From Clostridiales bacterium (lineage in GTDB: Bacteria; Bacillota; Dethiobacteria; Dethiobacterales; Dethiobacteraceae): a DNA stretch of 64,000 nt. The stretch spans positions 52,004 through 116,003 of the forward strand of contig JAGXRM010000006.1 of NCBI GenBank assembly GCA_018335855.1, written 5' to 3'. The translations under genes and the position numbers were made by a program. A model generated the notes under the pieces. The model searched no databases and was not told the DNA's origin. It saw nothing but the letters and a program-made list of their open reading frames with translations. Positions within the stretch are counted from its first letter, which is position 1. Each line of letters starts with the position of its first letter. This document shows positions 26,688-35,079 of this stretch, in pieces.

Positions 26688-26726
26688 TAGTATAATCTCA
26701 TAAATAATTTCAGGGAGGTTATACTA

Positions 26727-27929
26727 ATGGATTTTGCAATATCGAGTGAGCATGAAATGGTAGCGAAGACGGCGCGGGATTTTGCCATCAAAGAAGTAGC
26801 TCCCACGATTGCGGAAAACGATGAGAAACAATACTTTGATCAGTCAATTCTTAAAAAAATGGCTGATCTGGGTCTTTTGGGGATTTGTATTCCGCAAAAA
26901 TACAGCGGTGCCGGTCTTGACTATATCAGCCTTGGCCTGGTGTGTGAAGAACTTGAAGCGGTGGACACTGCCCTTCGCGTTATTATGTCGGTACATGTGG
27001 GCTTAAACAGTATGACAATGCTGACCTGGGCCAGCGAAGAGCAAAAGCAGAAGTATCTTGTGCCCCAGGCCAAAGGGGATAAAATAGCCACGTTTGGGCT
27101 AACAGAGCCTAATGCCGGCAGTGATGTGGTCGGCCTGCAGACCACAGCGGTAAAAGACGGAGACCATTATATTTTAAACGGTGAAAAGATGTGGATTTCT
27201 TTGGCGGATGTGGCGGATCATTTTTTAATTTTTGCCTGGACTGACCAGGAGAAGAAAAGAGCAAGGGATCACAGCGGTATTAGTTGTTTTATCGTCACCA
27301 GGGAAATGGGCATTGAGACCGGTACGATTCACGGTAAACTGGGCATCCGTGCAGGTAATACAGGCTGGATTTCCATGAGCGATGTGCGTGTGCCGGCGGA
27401 AAATATGATGGGTGAAGAAGGTGAAGGATTTAAAATTGCCATGAGTGCTCTGGAAAACGGCCGCTATACGGTAGCTTTTGGTGCGACCGGGTTAGTTCGG
27501 GCCTGTCTGGAAGCCTGTCTGAAGTACTGTAAAGAAAGAGAAACATTCGGCAAGCCTATCGGCCAGCATCAGTTAGTAAAAGAAATGATTGCAAAAATGG
27601 TGAGAAATTATGAAGCCGCCAGGTTGCTTTGTTTGCGGGTAGGCTGGATGAAGAACGAAGGGTTGCGTCACACCCGTGAAGTGGCTTTGGCAAAATGGGT
27701 TGCCTGCGACGCATCGGAAGAAGCGGCTGCTGACGCCGTGGAAATTCACGGGGCATACGGCTATTCTAACGAGTATCCGGTAGAAAGGTATTACAGAAAC
27801 TGCAAAGGTGCAGTTATCTACGAGGGAACCCGTGAAATACAAAAATTAATCCAGGCGGATTACGCACTCGGATACAGAAAAGATAAGACACCACGTAAAA
27901 CACTGCCAAAATGGGGGGATGAAGGGTAA
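26727..27929 (+). CDS. Acyl-CoA dehydrogenase
   Basis: The 400-residue flavoenzyme has the family motifs FGLTEPNAGSDV, RETFGKPIGQHQ and HGAYGYSNEYPVERYYRNCKG. Unlike the copy in the liv operon, it keeps the catalytic glutamate in IYEGTREIQ, as in short- and medium-chain enzymes. It oxidises acyl-CoA to enoyl-CoA and passes electrons to ETF. It is the first gene behind the sigma-54 promoter and is followed by a TRAP transporter and a CoA-transferase. Confidence 0.94.
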   Translation: MDFAISSEHEMVAKTARDFAIKEVAPTIAENDEKQYFDQSILKKMADLGLLGICIPQKYSGAGLDYISLGLVCEELEAVDTALRVIMSVHVGLNSMTMLTWASEEQKQKYLVPQAKGDKIATFGLTEPNAGSDVVGLQTTAVKDGDHYILNGEKMWISLADVADHFLIFAWTDQEKKRARDHSGISCFIVTREMGIETGTIHGKLGIRAGNTGWISMSDVRVPAENMMGEEGEGFKIAMSALENGRYTVAFGATGLVRACLEACLKYCKERETFGKPIGQHQLVKEMIAKMVRNYEAARLLCLRVGWMKNEGLRHTREVALAKWVACDASEEAAADAVEIHGAYGYSNEYPVERYYRNCKGAVIYEGTREIQKLIQADYALGYRKDKTPRKTLPKWGDEG

Positions 27930-27989
27930 AAAGAGCAGAGTTGAAAGCAAATGATTAGAACCCCGAAAATATGTATGGAGGTGGTCAAA

Positions 27990-29024
27990 ATGAAGAAAAA
28001 CAGAATGTTCATCGCGGCCGTTGTGTTTGTCAGCTTATTGCTGCTGCTGTCTGCCTGCGGGCAAAAGCCAGCCCAGCCGCCCGCACAGCCCGAGCCCCAG
28101 GAGCAGGCAGTTCCCAGCATTGAGTGGCCGAACCGGCTTTCAGTCGCCACCGGCGGAACCGGGGGAACGTATTACCCTTACGGCGGAGGCATGGCAAAAA
28201 TAATTTCGGAGCATATGCCTAACTATACAGCAACGGCTGAGGTTACCGGAGCTTCCGTGGAAAACATTCGGCTCGTTCACAGTCAGGATGCTGAAATTGC
28301 TCTGATTATGGGTGATGTGGGTTATCAGTCTTACGTAGGTGAAGGGCGTTTTGAGAACGACGCTCAGGACACTTTGATTATGTTCCAAATGTATCCCAAT
28401 GTATATCAAATTGTGACATTGCAGGATTACGATATTAAAGGAATGCCTGATTTGGTAGGCAAGCGGGTTTCCATCGGTGCTCCCGGCAGTGGTACCGAAT
28501 ATAAAACAGAACTGGTATTTGGCTCTTTGGGAATAACGTACGACGATTTTAACGTGGAAAGATTGTCATTTGCAGAACAGACAGACGCCTTAAAAGATCG
28601 CGTTATTGATGCGGGTGTCTGGAGCGTCGGCCCGCCGACCGCCTCTATCCTGGATCTTGCCTCAACACACAAAATACACATTATACCTTTTACTGACGAG
28701 GAAATTCGCGATGTACTGGCAGCCAACCCATTCTATAATGAATACATCATTCCCGCAGGTATGTATCCCGGAGTGGATGTAGATGTAAAGACACTGGCCG
28801 TATGGAACTCGGTTATTGTCAATCGTTTTGCACCGGAAGAGGAAGTCTATCAGGTTGTCAAAGCGATTTTTGAAAACATGCAGGATCTACTGGATATTCA
28901 CCAGGTAGCTGTTTGGACGACACCGGAAAATACAGTTCAGTATTCAACCAGTCCCCTGCATCCCGGAACTATCCGTTATTTTGAAGAAATAGGCATTACT
29001 GTCCCTGACCATCTAAAACCCTAA
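27990..29024 (+). CDS. TAXI-family TRAP transporter binding lipoprotein
   Basis: The 344-residue protein begins with a lipoprotein signal (LLLLSACGQKP), then a proline-rich linker and the TAXI signature ATGGTGGTYYPYGGGMAKI. It binds a carboxylate ligand outside the membrane for the fused TRAP permease encoded downstream. I chose ATG 27990, which follows GGAGGTGG; an upstream in-frame ATG at 27951 lacks a site and would bury the signal peptide. Confidence 0.9.
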   Translation: MKKNRMFIAAVVFVSLLLLLSACGQKPAQPPAQPEPQEQAVPSIEWPNRLSVATGGTGGTYYPYGGGMAKIISEHMPNYTATAEVTGASVENIRLVHSQDAEIALIMGDVGYQSYVGEGRFENDAQDTLIMFQMYPNVYQIVTLQDYDIKGMPDLVGKRVSIGAPGSGTEYKTELVFGSLGITYDDFNVERLSFAEQTDALKDRVIDAGVWSVGPPTASILDLASTHKIHIIPFTDEEIRDVLAANPFYNEYIIPAGMYPGVDVDVKTLAVWNSVIVNRFAPEEEVYQVVKAIFENMQDLLDIHQVAVWTTPENTVQYSTSPLHPGTIRYFEEIGITVPDHLKP

Positions 29025-29042
29025 GCGACTCGGGGGATATCT

Positions 29043-29576
29043 ATGAAGAAAAAGCATTGGGGGTGGAGTGTAAAGCCTCCACCCCCTGTTTTTTTTGTAA
29101 TCATCCTAATAGCTTTGTTTACAACCGGTACCTATATGGTGTCTGCAAAGAATAACCGGTGTGAAATCTTGATGTTGACGGTGTCTTCTCCGTCCGGGGA
29201 ACGTACAATACGTCTGCCCGTGGAGGAAGGAGAAGAATTTGTGTTGCGATATACCCACTCTGCAGAACTGTTACCTGTCAGTGAAATATATCATGTTGAA
29301 ACAGATGGAGGCTTTGTTCTGCGGGAATATTGGCTGCAGAGCTTCGGTGCAGGTCTGGGAGACTGGCAGGGAGATTTAGTTTTTGAGAACGGACAGCAAA
29401 AAGTGAAAAATATTGACGCGCATTTTACTGAGTTGCCTCTGCGCGTCGGCAGGATAGCAGCGCATACTCTTGTGTTACGAGGGCTGGAATACCCGCTACG
29501 GGATGTGTTTGAGGGAGGAGAACTCGTAATAATCACCATAAAAAAAACTAGCAGTGGGGAAGAGGTGAAAAAGTGA
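29043..29576 (+). CDS. DUF1850 protein of the TAXI-TRAP system
   Basis: The 177-residue protein has one N-terminal membrane anchor (PVFFVIILIALFTTGTYMVSA) and an extracytoplasmic part with the DUF1850 pattern (YTHSAELLPVSEIYHVE; EYWLQSFGAGLGDWQG). DUF1850 genes usually sit between TAXI binding protein and fused permease, as here. Role unknown, probably accessory. GGGGGAT precedes the ATG. Codons 6-18 overlap a canonical terminator hairpin. The end overlaps the permease start by 4 bases. Confidence 0.85.
   Translation: MKKKHWGWSVKPPPPVFFVIILIALFTTGTYMVSAKNNRCEILMLTVSSPSGERTIRLPVEEGEEFVLRYTHSAELLPVSEIYHVETDGGFVLREYWLQSFGAGLGDWQGDLVFENGQQKVKNIDAHFTELPLRVGRIAAHTLVLRGLEYPLRDVFEGGELVIITIKKTSSGEEVKK
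29059..29096 (+). terminator. Intrinsic terminator inside the DUF1850 coding start
   Basis: GGGGGTGGAG (29059-29068) and CTCCACCCCC (29077-29086) form a perfect 10-bp GC-rich stem, with an 8-base loop, followed by TG and eight T. It begins 16 bases inside the DUF1850 gene. It probably lets most transcripts end after the binding-protein gene, lowering permease expression. Confidence 0.85.
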
Positions 29577-31483
29577 GTAATGAAGGAATCAAGACTCGGA
29601 AGGACGTAAAAGCTTGGTTGGTTACAATAACAGCGGTCGTCATGTCACTATTCCACCTGTATACTGCAGGATACAGGCCCCTGACTCCCTGGCTGCAACG
29701 AAACCTTCATCTTATGTTTGCTTTGGTACTGGTATTTTTACTTTTCCCTACGAAAAAAGGAAAACACTGGCACAGGTTTATTGATTATATTTTGATTGGC
29801 TTAAGCATGGTTACCACTTTTTATATCGTCTTTAATATGAACGCTATTGTTGATCGGGCAGGAATGTGGAACAGCACGGATGTCAGAATGGGTATGATAC
29901 TGATCCTCATCGTGCTGGAAGCAACTCGCAGAGTAACTGGTAACGCTCTGCCCATGGTAGCGATAACCTTTCTGCTTTACGGAAGTTTTGGTCGCTATAT
30001 CCCGGGAGTTTTGGGTCATCGTGGATACTCGCTGCACCGTATCTCATCTCAGTTATACCTGACTCTCGAGGGGCTTTTCGGTGTGCCTCTTGGTGTCTCC
30101 GCCACGTATGTCTTTCTTTTTATTCTGTTTGGTGCATTTCTTGAAAGTTCGGGTATCGGCCACTATTTTATTAATCTGGCCTACGTGCTAACCGGTAAGT
30201 CCACGGGAGGGCCGGCAAAGACTGCGGTTATTGCCAGTGGATTGATGGGGAGCATATCGGGCAGTGCCGTAGCCAACGTTGTAACAACAGGTGCGTTTAC
30301 AATACCGTTGATGAAAAGAGTTGGCTATAAAAATCATTTCGCCGGAGCGGTAGAAGCGGTTGCTTCTTCCGGTGGTCAGATTATGCCGCCAATTATGGGG
30401 GCGGCAGCATTTATTATTGCCGAATTTTTATCCATTCCCTATCTCCAAGTGGCCTCAGCAGCGTTTATTCCGGCGATGCTGTTTTTTCTGTCCGTCGGTG
30501 CAGGTGTCCACTTTGAAGCGAAGCGACTCGATTTAAAGGGAGTTTCTGCTGAAGAATTACCTGATATTAAAAAGATATTAAAAGAGGGGTTTCACCTCTT
30601 TATTCCTTTGATAATTTTGCTTTACCTACTCATTGTTGTCAGGTATACACCTACAAAAACAGCGTTTTGGACGGTTCTCGCAACGGTGGCTGTTTCATGG
30701 GTGCGTAAAGAAACACGCATGGATATCAACAAAATCCTGCAAGCCTTGGAAATGGGTGCTCGTAATTCTCTTACCGTAGTGACCGCCTGCGCCTGTGCCG
30801 GTCTGGTCATTGGAATCGTTTCACTGACAGGCATTGGTCTGAGGCTTTCCACAATTGTGATTGAACTATCCGGTGGACATTTGCTTCCAGCCCTGATCCT
30901 GGCAATGTTCGGCTCCATCATTCTAGGTATGGGACTACCCACAACGGCGGCATATATAATCATGGCGACATTAGGCGCTCCGGCTTTGATTAAAATCGGG
31001 GTTGTACCTCTGGCTGCACACCTCTTCGTGTTCTATTTTGCGATCGTATCGGCAGTTACGCCGCCTGTGGCATTGGCTGCTTATTGTGCCGCAGCTATTG
31101 CGGACGCCAATGTCAATAAGACGGCGGTGACAGCTATGAAAGTGGGGCTGGCAGGCTTTGTTGTCCCGTTTATGTTCGTCTATTCACCCCAGTTACTCTT
31201 AGTCGGTTCAGCGTCAGCAGTTTTTTTGGCGGTATTAACCGCTGTAATTGGAGTCGTGTCACTGTCGGCCGGGACAATCGGGTTTATTAATACCAAACTT
31301 GCTCTTTGGGAAAGAGCGTCACTGATGATAGCTTCGCTATTATTAATCAAAGGCGGTTTTTCGTCAGATATTATCGGTTTTACACTGCTTGCAGCCGTTA
31401 TCTATTCACAATATTTCAGTAAGCGTGCACTTTCTTCCACCCGTGATCTTGGGGGTATCCGTGTTGAAGAAGGAGGGAGCTGA
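29573..31483 (+). CDS. Fused TRAP transporter permease (DctQM type)
   Basis: The 636-residue, highly hydrophobic protein fuses the small and large TRAP membrane subunits, as usual for TAXI systems. Hallmarks include FGAFLESSGIGHYFINLAY, GLMGSISGSAVANVVTTGAFTIPLMKR-like segments and GSIILGMGLPTTAAYIIMA. It imports a carboxylate by ion symport using the upstream binding protein. It starts with GTG overlapping the DUF1850 stop. Confidence 0.93.
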   Translation: MSNEGIKTRKDVKAWLVTITAVVMSLFHLYTAGYRPLTPWLQRNLHLMFALVLVFLLFPTKKGKHWHRFIDYILIGLSMVTTFYIVFNMNAIVDRAGMWNSTDVRMGMILILIVLEATRRVTGNALPMVAITFLLYGSFGRYIPGVLGHRGYSLHRISSQLYLTLEGLFGVPLGVSATYVFLFILFGAFLESSGIGHYFINLAYVLTGKSTGGPAKTAVIASGLMGSISGSAVANVVTTGAFTIPLMKRVGYKNHFAGAVEAVASSGGQIMPPIMGAAAFIIAEFLSIPYLQVASAAFIPAMLFFLSVGAGVHFEAKRLDLKGVSAEELPDIKKILKEGFHLFIPLIILLYLLIVVRYTPTKTAFWTVLATVAVSWVRKETRMDINKILQALEMGARNSLTVVTACACAGLVIGIVSLTGIGLRLSTIVIELSGGHLLPALILAMFGSIILGMGLPTTAAYIIMATLGAPALIKIGVVPLAAHLFVFYFAIVSAVTPPVALAAYCAAAIADANVNKTAVTAMKVGLAGFVVPFMFVYSPQLLLVGSASAVFLAVLTAVIGVVSLSAGTIGFINTKLALWERASLMIASLLLIKGGFSSDIIGFTLLAAVIYSQYFSKRALSSTRDLGGIRVEEGGS

Positions 31484-31484
31484 A

Positions 31485-32981
31485 TTGACAGCAGAAAGAA
31501 TAGAACATCCCGGTCTGAAACGCAGGCTGGCCGAGCCTGCAGACGCGGCACAATTGATTCAGGACGGAATGAATGTGGCATGCAGCGGTTTTGCCAGAGC
31601 CGGTTATCCCAAGACGGTTCCCCTGGCCCTGGCCAAACAGGTAAGGGAAGGTCGACCGGTTAAAATTAACTTATGGACAGGTGCTTCTGTGGGTGAAGAA
31701 CTGGACGGAGCGCTGGGTGATTGCGGGGCGCTGCGCACCCGGCTTCCCTACCAATCCATAAAATCCATCAGGCGCCATATCAACAGCGGGGATGTTCAGT
31801 TTGTGGACCAGCACCTGAGCCACACTGCTGAATGGGTACGTTACGGGCATTTAGGCGAACCGGATGTGGCCATTATTGAAGCCGCCTTTATCGATAAAGA
31901 AGGGAACATTATTCCCACAACATCGGTGGGAAACTCGCCGACCTATGCGCTAAAAGCTAAAAAAATTATAGTAGAAATTAACACGGCCCAACCTGTTGAG
32001 CTGCTGGGCGTGCATGACATTTACATACCAAATGACCCTCCAAGCCGCAGGCCAATCCCGCTATGGGAAACATCACAGCGAATCGGCACGCCGTTTATTC
32101 CCGCGAACCCTGACAAAATTGTCTGTATTGTTAAATCCGATATTCTTGATAACCCGTATTCTATTGAACAGGGTGATGAAACTACTGCGAAAATAGCCGC
32201 TAACTTTTGCGGATTTTTACAGGAAGAAGTGAAAGCCGGGCGGATGCCGGCAGAACTGTTGCCGATCCAGTCCGGCGTAGGCACGGTGGCCAATGCGGTG
32301 CTGGAGGGACTGGTCAGTACTTCTTTTTCACAACTGCAGGTTTATTCCGAAGTTTTACAGGACGCGGTCTTCGCGCTTATAGACGCAGGTAAATTGCTTG
32401 GTGCATCCGGCTGTGCGTTAACCCTTTCATCTGCAGGTCAGGAAATGTTCCGTCGTAACGTGGCAAATTACCGGGATAAGCTTGTTCTGCGTCCCCAGGA
32501 AATCAGCAATCACCCGGAAATTATCAGGCGACTTGGTTTGATTACAATGAACACAGCGTTGGAAGTAGACATTTATGGACATGTCAATTCCAGTTACGTC
32601 CTTGGTAGTCAGCTAGTGAACGGAATCGGCGGCTCAGGAGATTTTGCCCGAAATGGCTATCTGAACATCTTTGTCACTCCTTCCACTGCAAAGGGCGGCA
32701 CAATTTCTTCTATTGTACCTATGGTATCGCACGTCGACCACACTGAACATGACGTGATGATTCTGATTACTGAACAGGGCGTTGCCGACTTACGGGGACT
32801 TTCCGCCAGGGAGAGAGCGCTGCAAATTATTGAAAACTGTGCCCACCCAGCGTACAAACCCTACTTACTCGATTACTGCAAAGATGCCAATAAGTATACA
32901 GGAGGAAATATGCCCCACATCCTGGAACAGGCGTTAAGCTGGCATATGCGTCTCCGCGATACAGGAACCATGCTGCCCTAG
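31485..32981 (+). CDS. Acetyl-CoA hydrolase/CoA-transferase family protein
   Basis: The 498-residue protein matches the succinyl-CoA:acetate/propionate CoA-transferase type: IPTTSVGNSPTYALKAKKII, GVGTVANAVLEGL, the glutamate of QVYSEVLQDAVF, and GIGGSGDFARNGYL with AKGGTISSIVPMVSHVDHTEHDV. It likely charges the imported carboxylate with CoA so the operon's dehydrogenase can oxidise it. A TTG at 31485 with AGGAGGG 7 bases upstream is the best start. The gene lies 1 base after the permease stop. Confidence 0.9.
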   Translation: MTAERIEHPGLKRRLAEPADAAQLIQDGMNVACSGFARAGYPKTVPLALAKQVREGRPVKINLWTGASVGEELDGALGDCGALRTRLPYQSIKSIRRHINSGDVQFVDQHLSHTAEWVRYGHLGEPDVAIIEAAFIDKEGNIIPTTSVGNSPTYALKAKKIIVEINTAQPVELLGVHDIYIPNDPPSRRPIPLWETSQRIGTPFIPANPDKIVCIVKSDILDNPYSIEQGDETTAKIAANFCGFLQEEVKAGRMPAELLPIQSGVGTVANAVLEGLVSTSFSQLQVYSEVLQDAVFALIDAGKLLGASGCALTLSSAGQEMFRRNVANYRDKLVLRPQEISNHPEIIRRLGLITMNTALEVDIYGHVNSSYVLGSQLVNGIGGSGDFARNGYLNIFVTPSTAKGGTISSIVPMVSHVDHTEHDVMILITEQGVADLRGLSARERALQIIENCAHPAYKPYLLDYCKDANKYTGGNMPHILEQALSWHMRLRDTGTMLP

Positions 32982-33024
32982 ACTGTCACGTTCTGCGACG
33001 CTGACACAATCTTCCGCTTTGATT

Positions 33025-33053
33025 GCCAACCTTCTACCGAGGGTTGGCTTTTT
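33025..33053 (+). terminator. Intrinsic terminator after the sigma-54 operon
   Basis: GCCAACCTTC pairs with GAGGGTTGGC (one G-U) and is followed by five T. It closes the operon starting at 26727. Confidence 0.85.
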
Positions 33054-33054
33054 C

Positions 33055-33108
33055 ATACTGCAGGAAATTATAACGATTTGCATTTGCAAATCGGCAGCGG
33101 TATACAGT
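33055..33108 (+). repeat. 54-bp dispersed repeat, copy 1
   Basis: This stretch matches 57741-57794 with about four differences. It contains the inverted repeat GATTTGCA-TT-TGCAAATC. Both copies start right after a terminator T run and precede a gene, so it may be a shared regulatory site. Confidence 0.7.
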
Positions 33109-33170
33109 ACCGAAAAGCGCGCCTTTGCTTGTTATTACTACCTGAAACGGTTTATTCAATAATAATCCTG

Positions 33171-33200
33171 TTGCAATATACTACGCACTGTAGTATATTG
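33171..33200 (+). promoter_or_regulatory. Promoter fully covered by a palindrome
   Basis: TTGCAA (33171-33176) and TATATT (33194-33199) are 17 bases apart. CAATATACTAC and GTAGTATATTG, 11-base perfect arms with 5 bases between, span both boxes (33174-33200). The TACTAC/GTAGTA core resembles BlaI/MecI/CopY-type operators. A repressor bound here would block the promoter of the small secreted protein. Confidence 0.7.
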
Positions 33201-33248
33201 ATGCAAGAGCAGTGATTGTTATTCTTTACTAGATAGGAGGTGGAATAA

Positions 33249-33437
33249 ATGAAAAAGATGATTATGGCAGCTACCATTGTATTGTCTCTGACTATTTTTA
33301 GCGGGGCAGCTTTTGCTGCAAATCCAGTATCCCAAGTGGCTGTTGAAAAAGGCGGTCAGCATGTTGCTCACTGTGCGCAGATGATGGAACGAGGTATTTC
33401 TATGATGGCTACCGGCAACTGCGGTCAAATGCAGTAA
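33249..33437 (+). CDS. Small secreted protein, Met/His/Cys-containing
   Basis: The 62-residue protein has a clear signal peptide ending SGAAFAA. The mature part is only about 38 residues and carries GQHVAHCAQMMERG and TGNCGQMQ, with two cysteines, two histidines and several methionines. I do not recognise the family; metal or redox binding is a guess. A GGAGGTGG site precedes the ATG. It has its own palindrome-covered promoter and its own terminator. Confidence 0.75.
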   Translation: MKKMIMAATIVLSLTIFSGAAFAANPVSQVAVEKGGQHVAHCAQMMERGISMMATGNCGQMQ

Positions 33438-33477
33438 TATGATAATTAATCTTCAGGCTGAAGATGAAATACTTTAT

Positions 33478-33518
33478 GGAAAGGGCGGAACTTTCATTGA
33501 CAGTTCCGCCTTTTCCAA
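33478..33518 (+). terminator. Intrinsic terminator
   Basis: GGAAAGGGCGGAACT pairs with AGTTCCGCCTTTTCC (one G-U). It follows the small secreted-protein gene by about 40 bases. Confidence 0.8.
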
Positions 33519-33686
33519 TTCTGTCTGTAATCAGAGGACGGGTCTGGGGTTACAGTATATTACGTTTTTTAATAAAGCGAGTGATTTTTACAACTTCACA
33601 ACCGTCCCCTAGTTGCAGGGATTTACTACGTTTTTGTCAAACTATAATATAGGAAGAATTACTAAAGATAGTGCGAAGGAGAATTC

Positions 33687-34307
33687 ATGGCGCGAATCGT
33701 AAACGGGGACAGACTTGAGGATAATATACTACATAGTGTACTTCCGGATGAGGATTCGTTCGGCACGGCGGTGTTCCTGGACGTAGAGACGACTGGATTG
33801 AGTCCGGCATCTGATGAGGTTGTGGAACTGGCGCTCTGTCTTTTTGAATTTAGCTGGGAAACAGGGGAAATTACGCAGATTGTGGAGCGGTATGTGGGAC
33901 TCCGTGAGCCTGGCGTACCCATTTCTTCTCAGGCAGCCAGAGTACACGGACTTAATCTGGCTGCAGTCAGGGGAAAACGCCTTGATGATGCCAGAGTGAA
34001 TGCCATGCTTATGCGGGCAGAATTTCTCATAGCGCATAATGCGCCTTTTGACCGGGGTTTTGTGTCACGCCTGTATGAAATATGTAACCGGAAACCGTGG
34101 GCTTGTTCAATGAGCGGTATAGACTGGCGGGGGAAGGGATTTGCTTCCCGGGGCTTGCAGAACCTGCTGCGGGATCACGGGATTACAGTAAATCGATCGC
34201 ATAGGGCGGAAGATGATGTGCTGGCGACATTACAATTGCTTTCCTGCAAAGGGCAGGATGGCAAAAGCTATTTCTATGAACTGGCGCGGCGAGTAGGCCG
34301 CCGGTAA
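33687..34307 (+). CDS. DEDDh 3'-5' exonuclease (DNA polymerase III epsilon-like)
   Basis: The 206-residue protein has the exonuclease motifs in order: FLDVETTGL (ExoI, DxE), HNAPFDRGF (ExoII) and HRAEDDV (ExoIII with the catalytic histidine). It degrades single-stranded DNA or RNA 3'-5'. It is a stand-alone domain, so it may serve repair rather than polymerase proofreading. GAAGGAG precedes the ATG; the next gene follows by 10 bases. Confidence 0.88.
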   Translation: MARIVNGDRLEDNILHSVLPDEDSFGTAVFLDVETTGLSPASDEVVELALCLFEFSWETGEITQIVERYVGLREPGVPISSQAARVHGLNLAAVRGKRLDDARVNAMLMRAEFLIAHNAPFDRGFVSRLYEICNRKPWACSMSGIDWRGKGFASRGLQNLLRDHGITVNRSHRAEDDVLATLQLLSCKGQDGKSYFYELARRVGRR

Positions 34308-34317
34308 GGAGGATATT

Positions 34318-34923
34318 ATGGATTATGCAGAGCTGGGCAAAACCGGACTGCGTGTCTCCCGTCTGGCGTTTGGAACGCTGACAATTGGGCCGCTGCAGAG
34401 AAATATTGATGAGACAGTCGGTAGTGTGATCATTCGCAAGGCATTGGATGCGGGGATAAACTTTTTGGATACTGCTCAATCGTACGGGACGTACAACCAC
34501 ATTCGCAGAGCGCTGGAGGGGTTTGCTGGAGATGTGGTCATAGCCAGCAAGTCAGGCGTTGCGGGGTACGATGAAATGGCTGAGGCGGTGGAAGAAGCAG
34601 ATGTGGTGTCCAGCCTGCGTTACGCCTTTGACTTCCCGCATCTGCACGCTGTGGCCGTCGGGATGCTGACTGAGCAGGAACTGGATGTGAATCTTAAAAT
34701 TTATTATCATCAGGAAGTGGATGCAGAGGAACTGGCTTCAGCCGGTGGTGATAAGCGCATGTTCGTCGTCAAGTTCTGTAAAGGTTGCGGTAACTGCCTG
34801 GAGGCGTGTACCCATGATGCGCTGTCCATGGTCAATGAGAAAGCGTATATTGAGCACAGCAAATGTGTTTTATGCGGGTACTGCCGAAAAGAGTGTCCGC
34901 ACAGTATGATTCGGATTATTTAG
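34318..34923 (+). pseudogene. Aldo/keto reductase-ferredoxin fusion with an internal in-frame deletion
   Basis: The 201-residue product starts as a normal aldo/keto reductase (ELGKTGLRVSRLAFGTLTIG, NFLDTAQSYGTY with the catalytic Asp and Tyr). It jumps after DEMAEAVEEA to the end of the barrel (HLHAVAVGMLTEQELDVN). It then finishes with a two-cluster ferredoxin-like domain (CKGCGNCLEACTHDAL; CVLCGYCRKECP). Relatives are about 370 residues, so roughly 165 residues of the barrel are gone. The frame stays open, so a protein may be made, but reductase activity is unlikely. Confidence 0.75.
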
Positions 34924-35013
34924 CATATCCGGCCCACAGTTACGTGGGCCGTTTGAACGCCCGGGGCAGGATAGCGCCGGGATTAAAAGAAGTAGTATAA
35001 GTTCAATTTACCC

Positions 35014-35065
35014 TTGCGTTTCGCACCCGGGAAGGGATATAATGGAAAAAATAGAACATATGTTC
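35014..35065 (+). promoter_or_regulatory. recQ promoter with SOS (LexA) box
   Basis: A TTGCGT (35014) and TATAAT (35038-35043) pair precede GAACATATGTTC (35054-35065). The latter matches the Gram-positive LexA box GAAC-N4-GTTC. It lies at the expected transcription start, 14 bases before the recQ ATG, so LexA repression of recQ is likely. Confidence 0.75.
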
Positions 35066-35079
35066 TCGGAGGCGATGTA

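Noticed and set aside
33055..33108. The 54-bp repeat as an insertion-sequence end
   Set aside because: No transposase or target-site duplication was seen near either copy.
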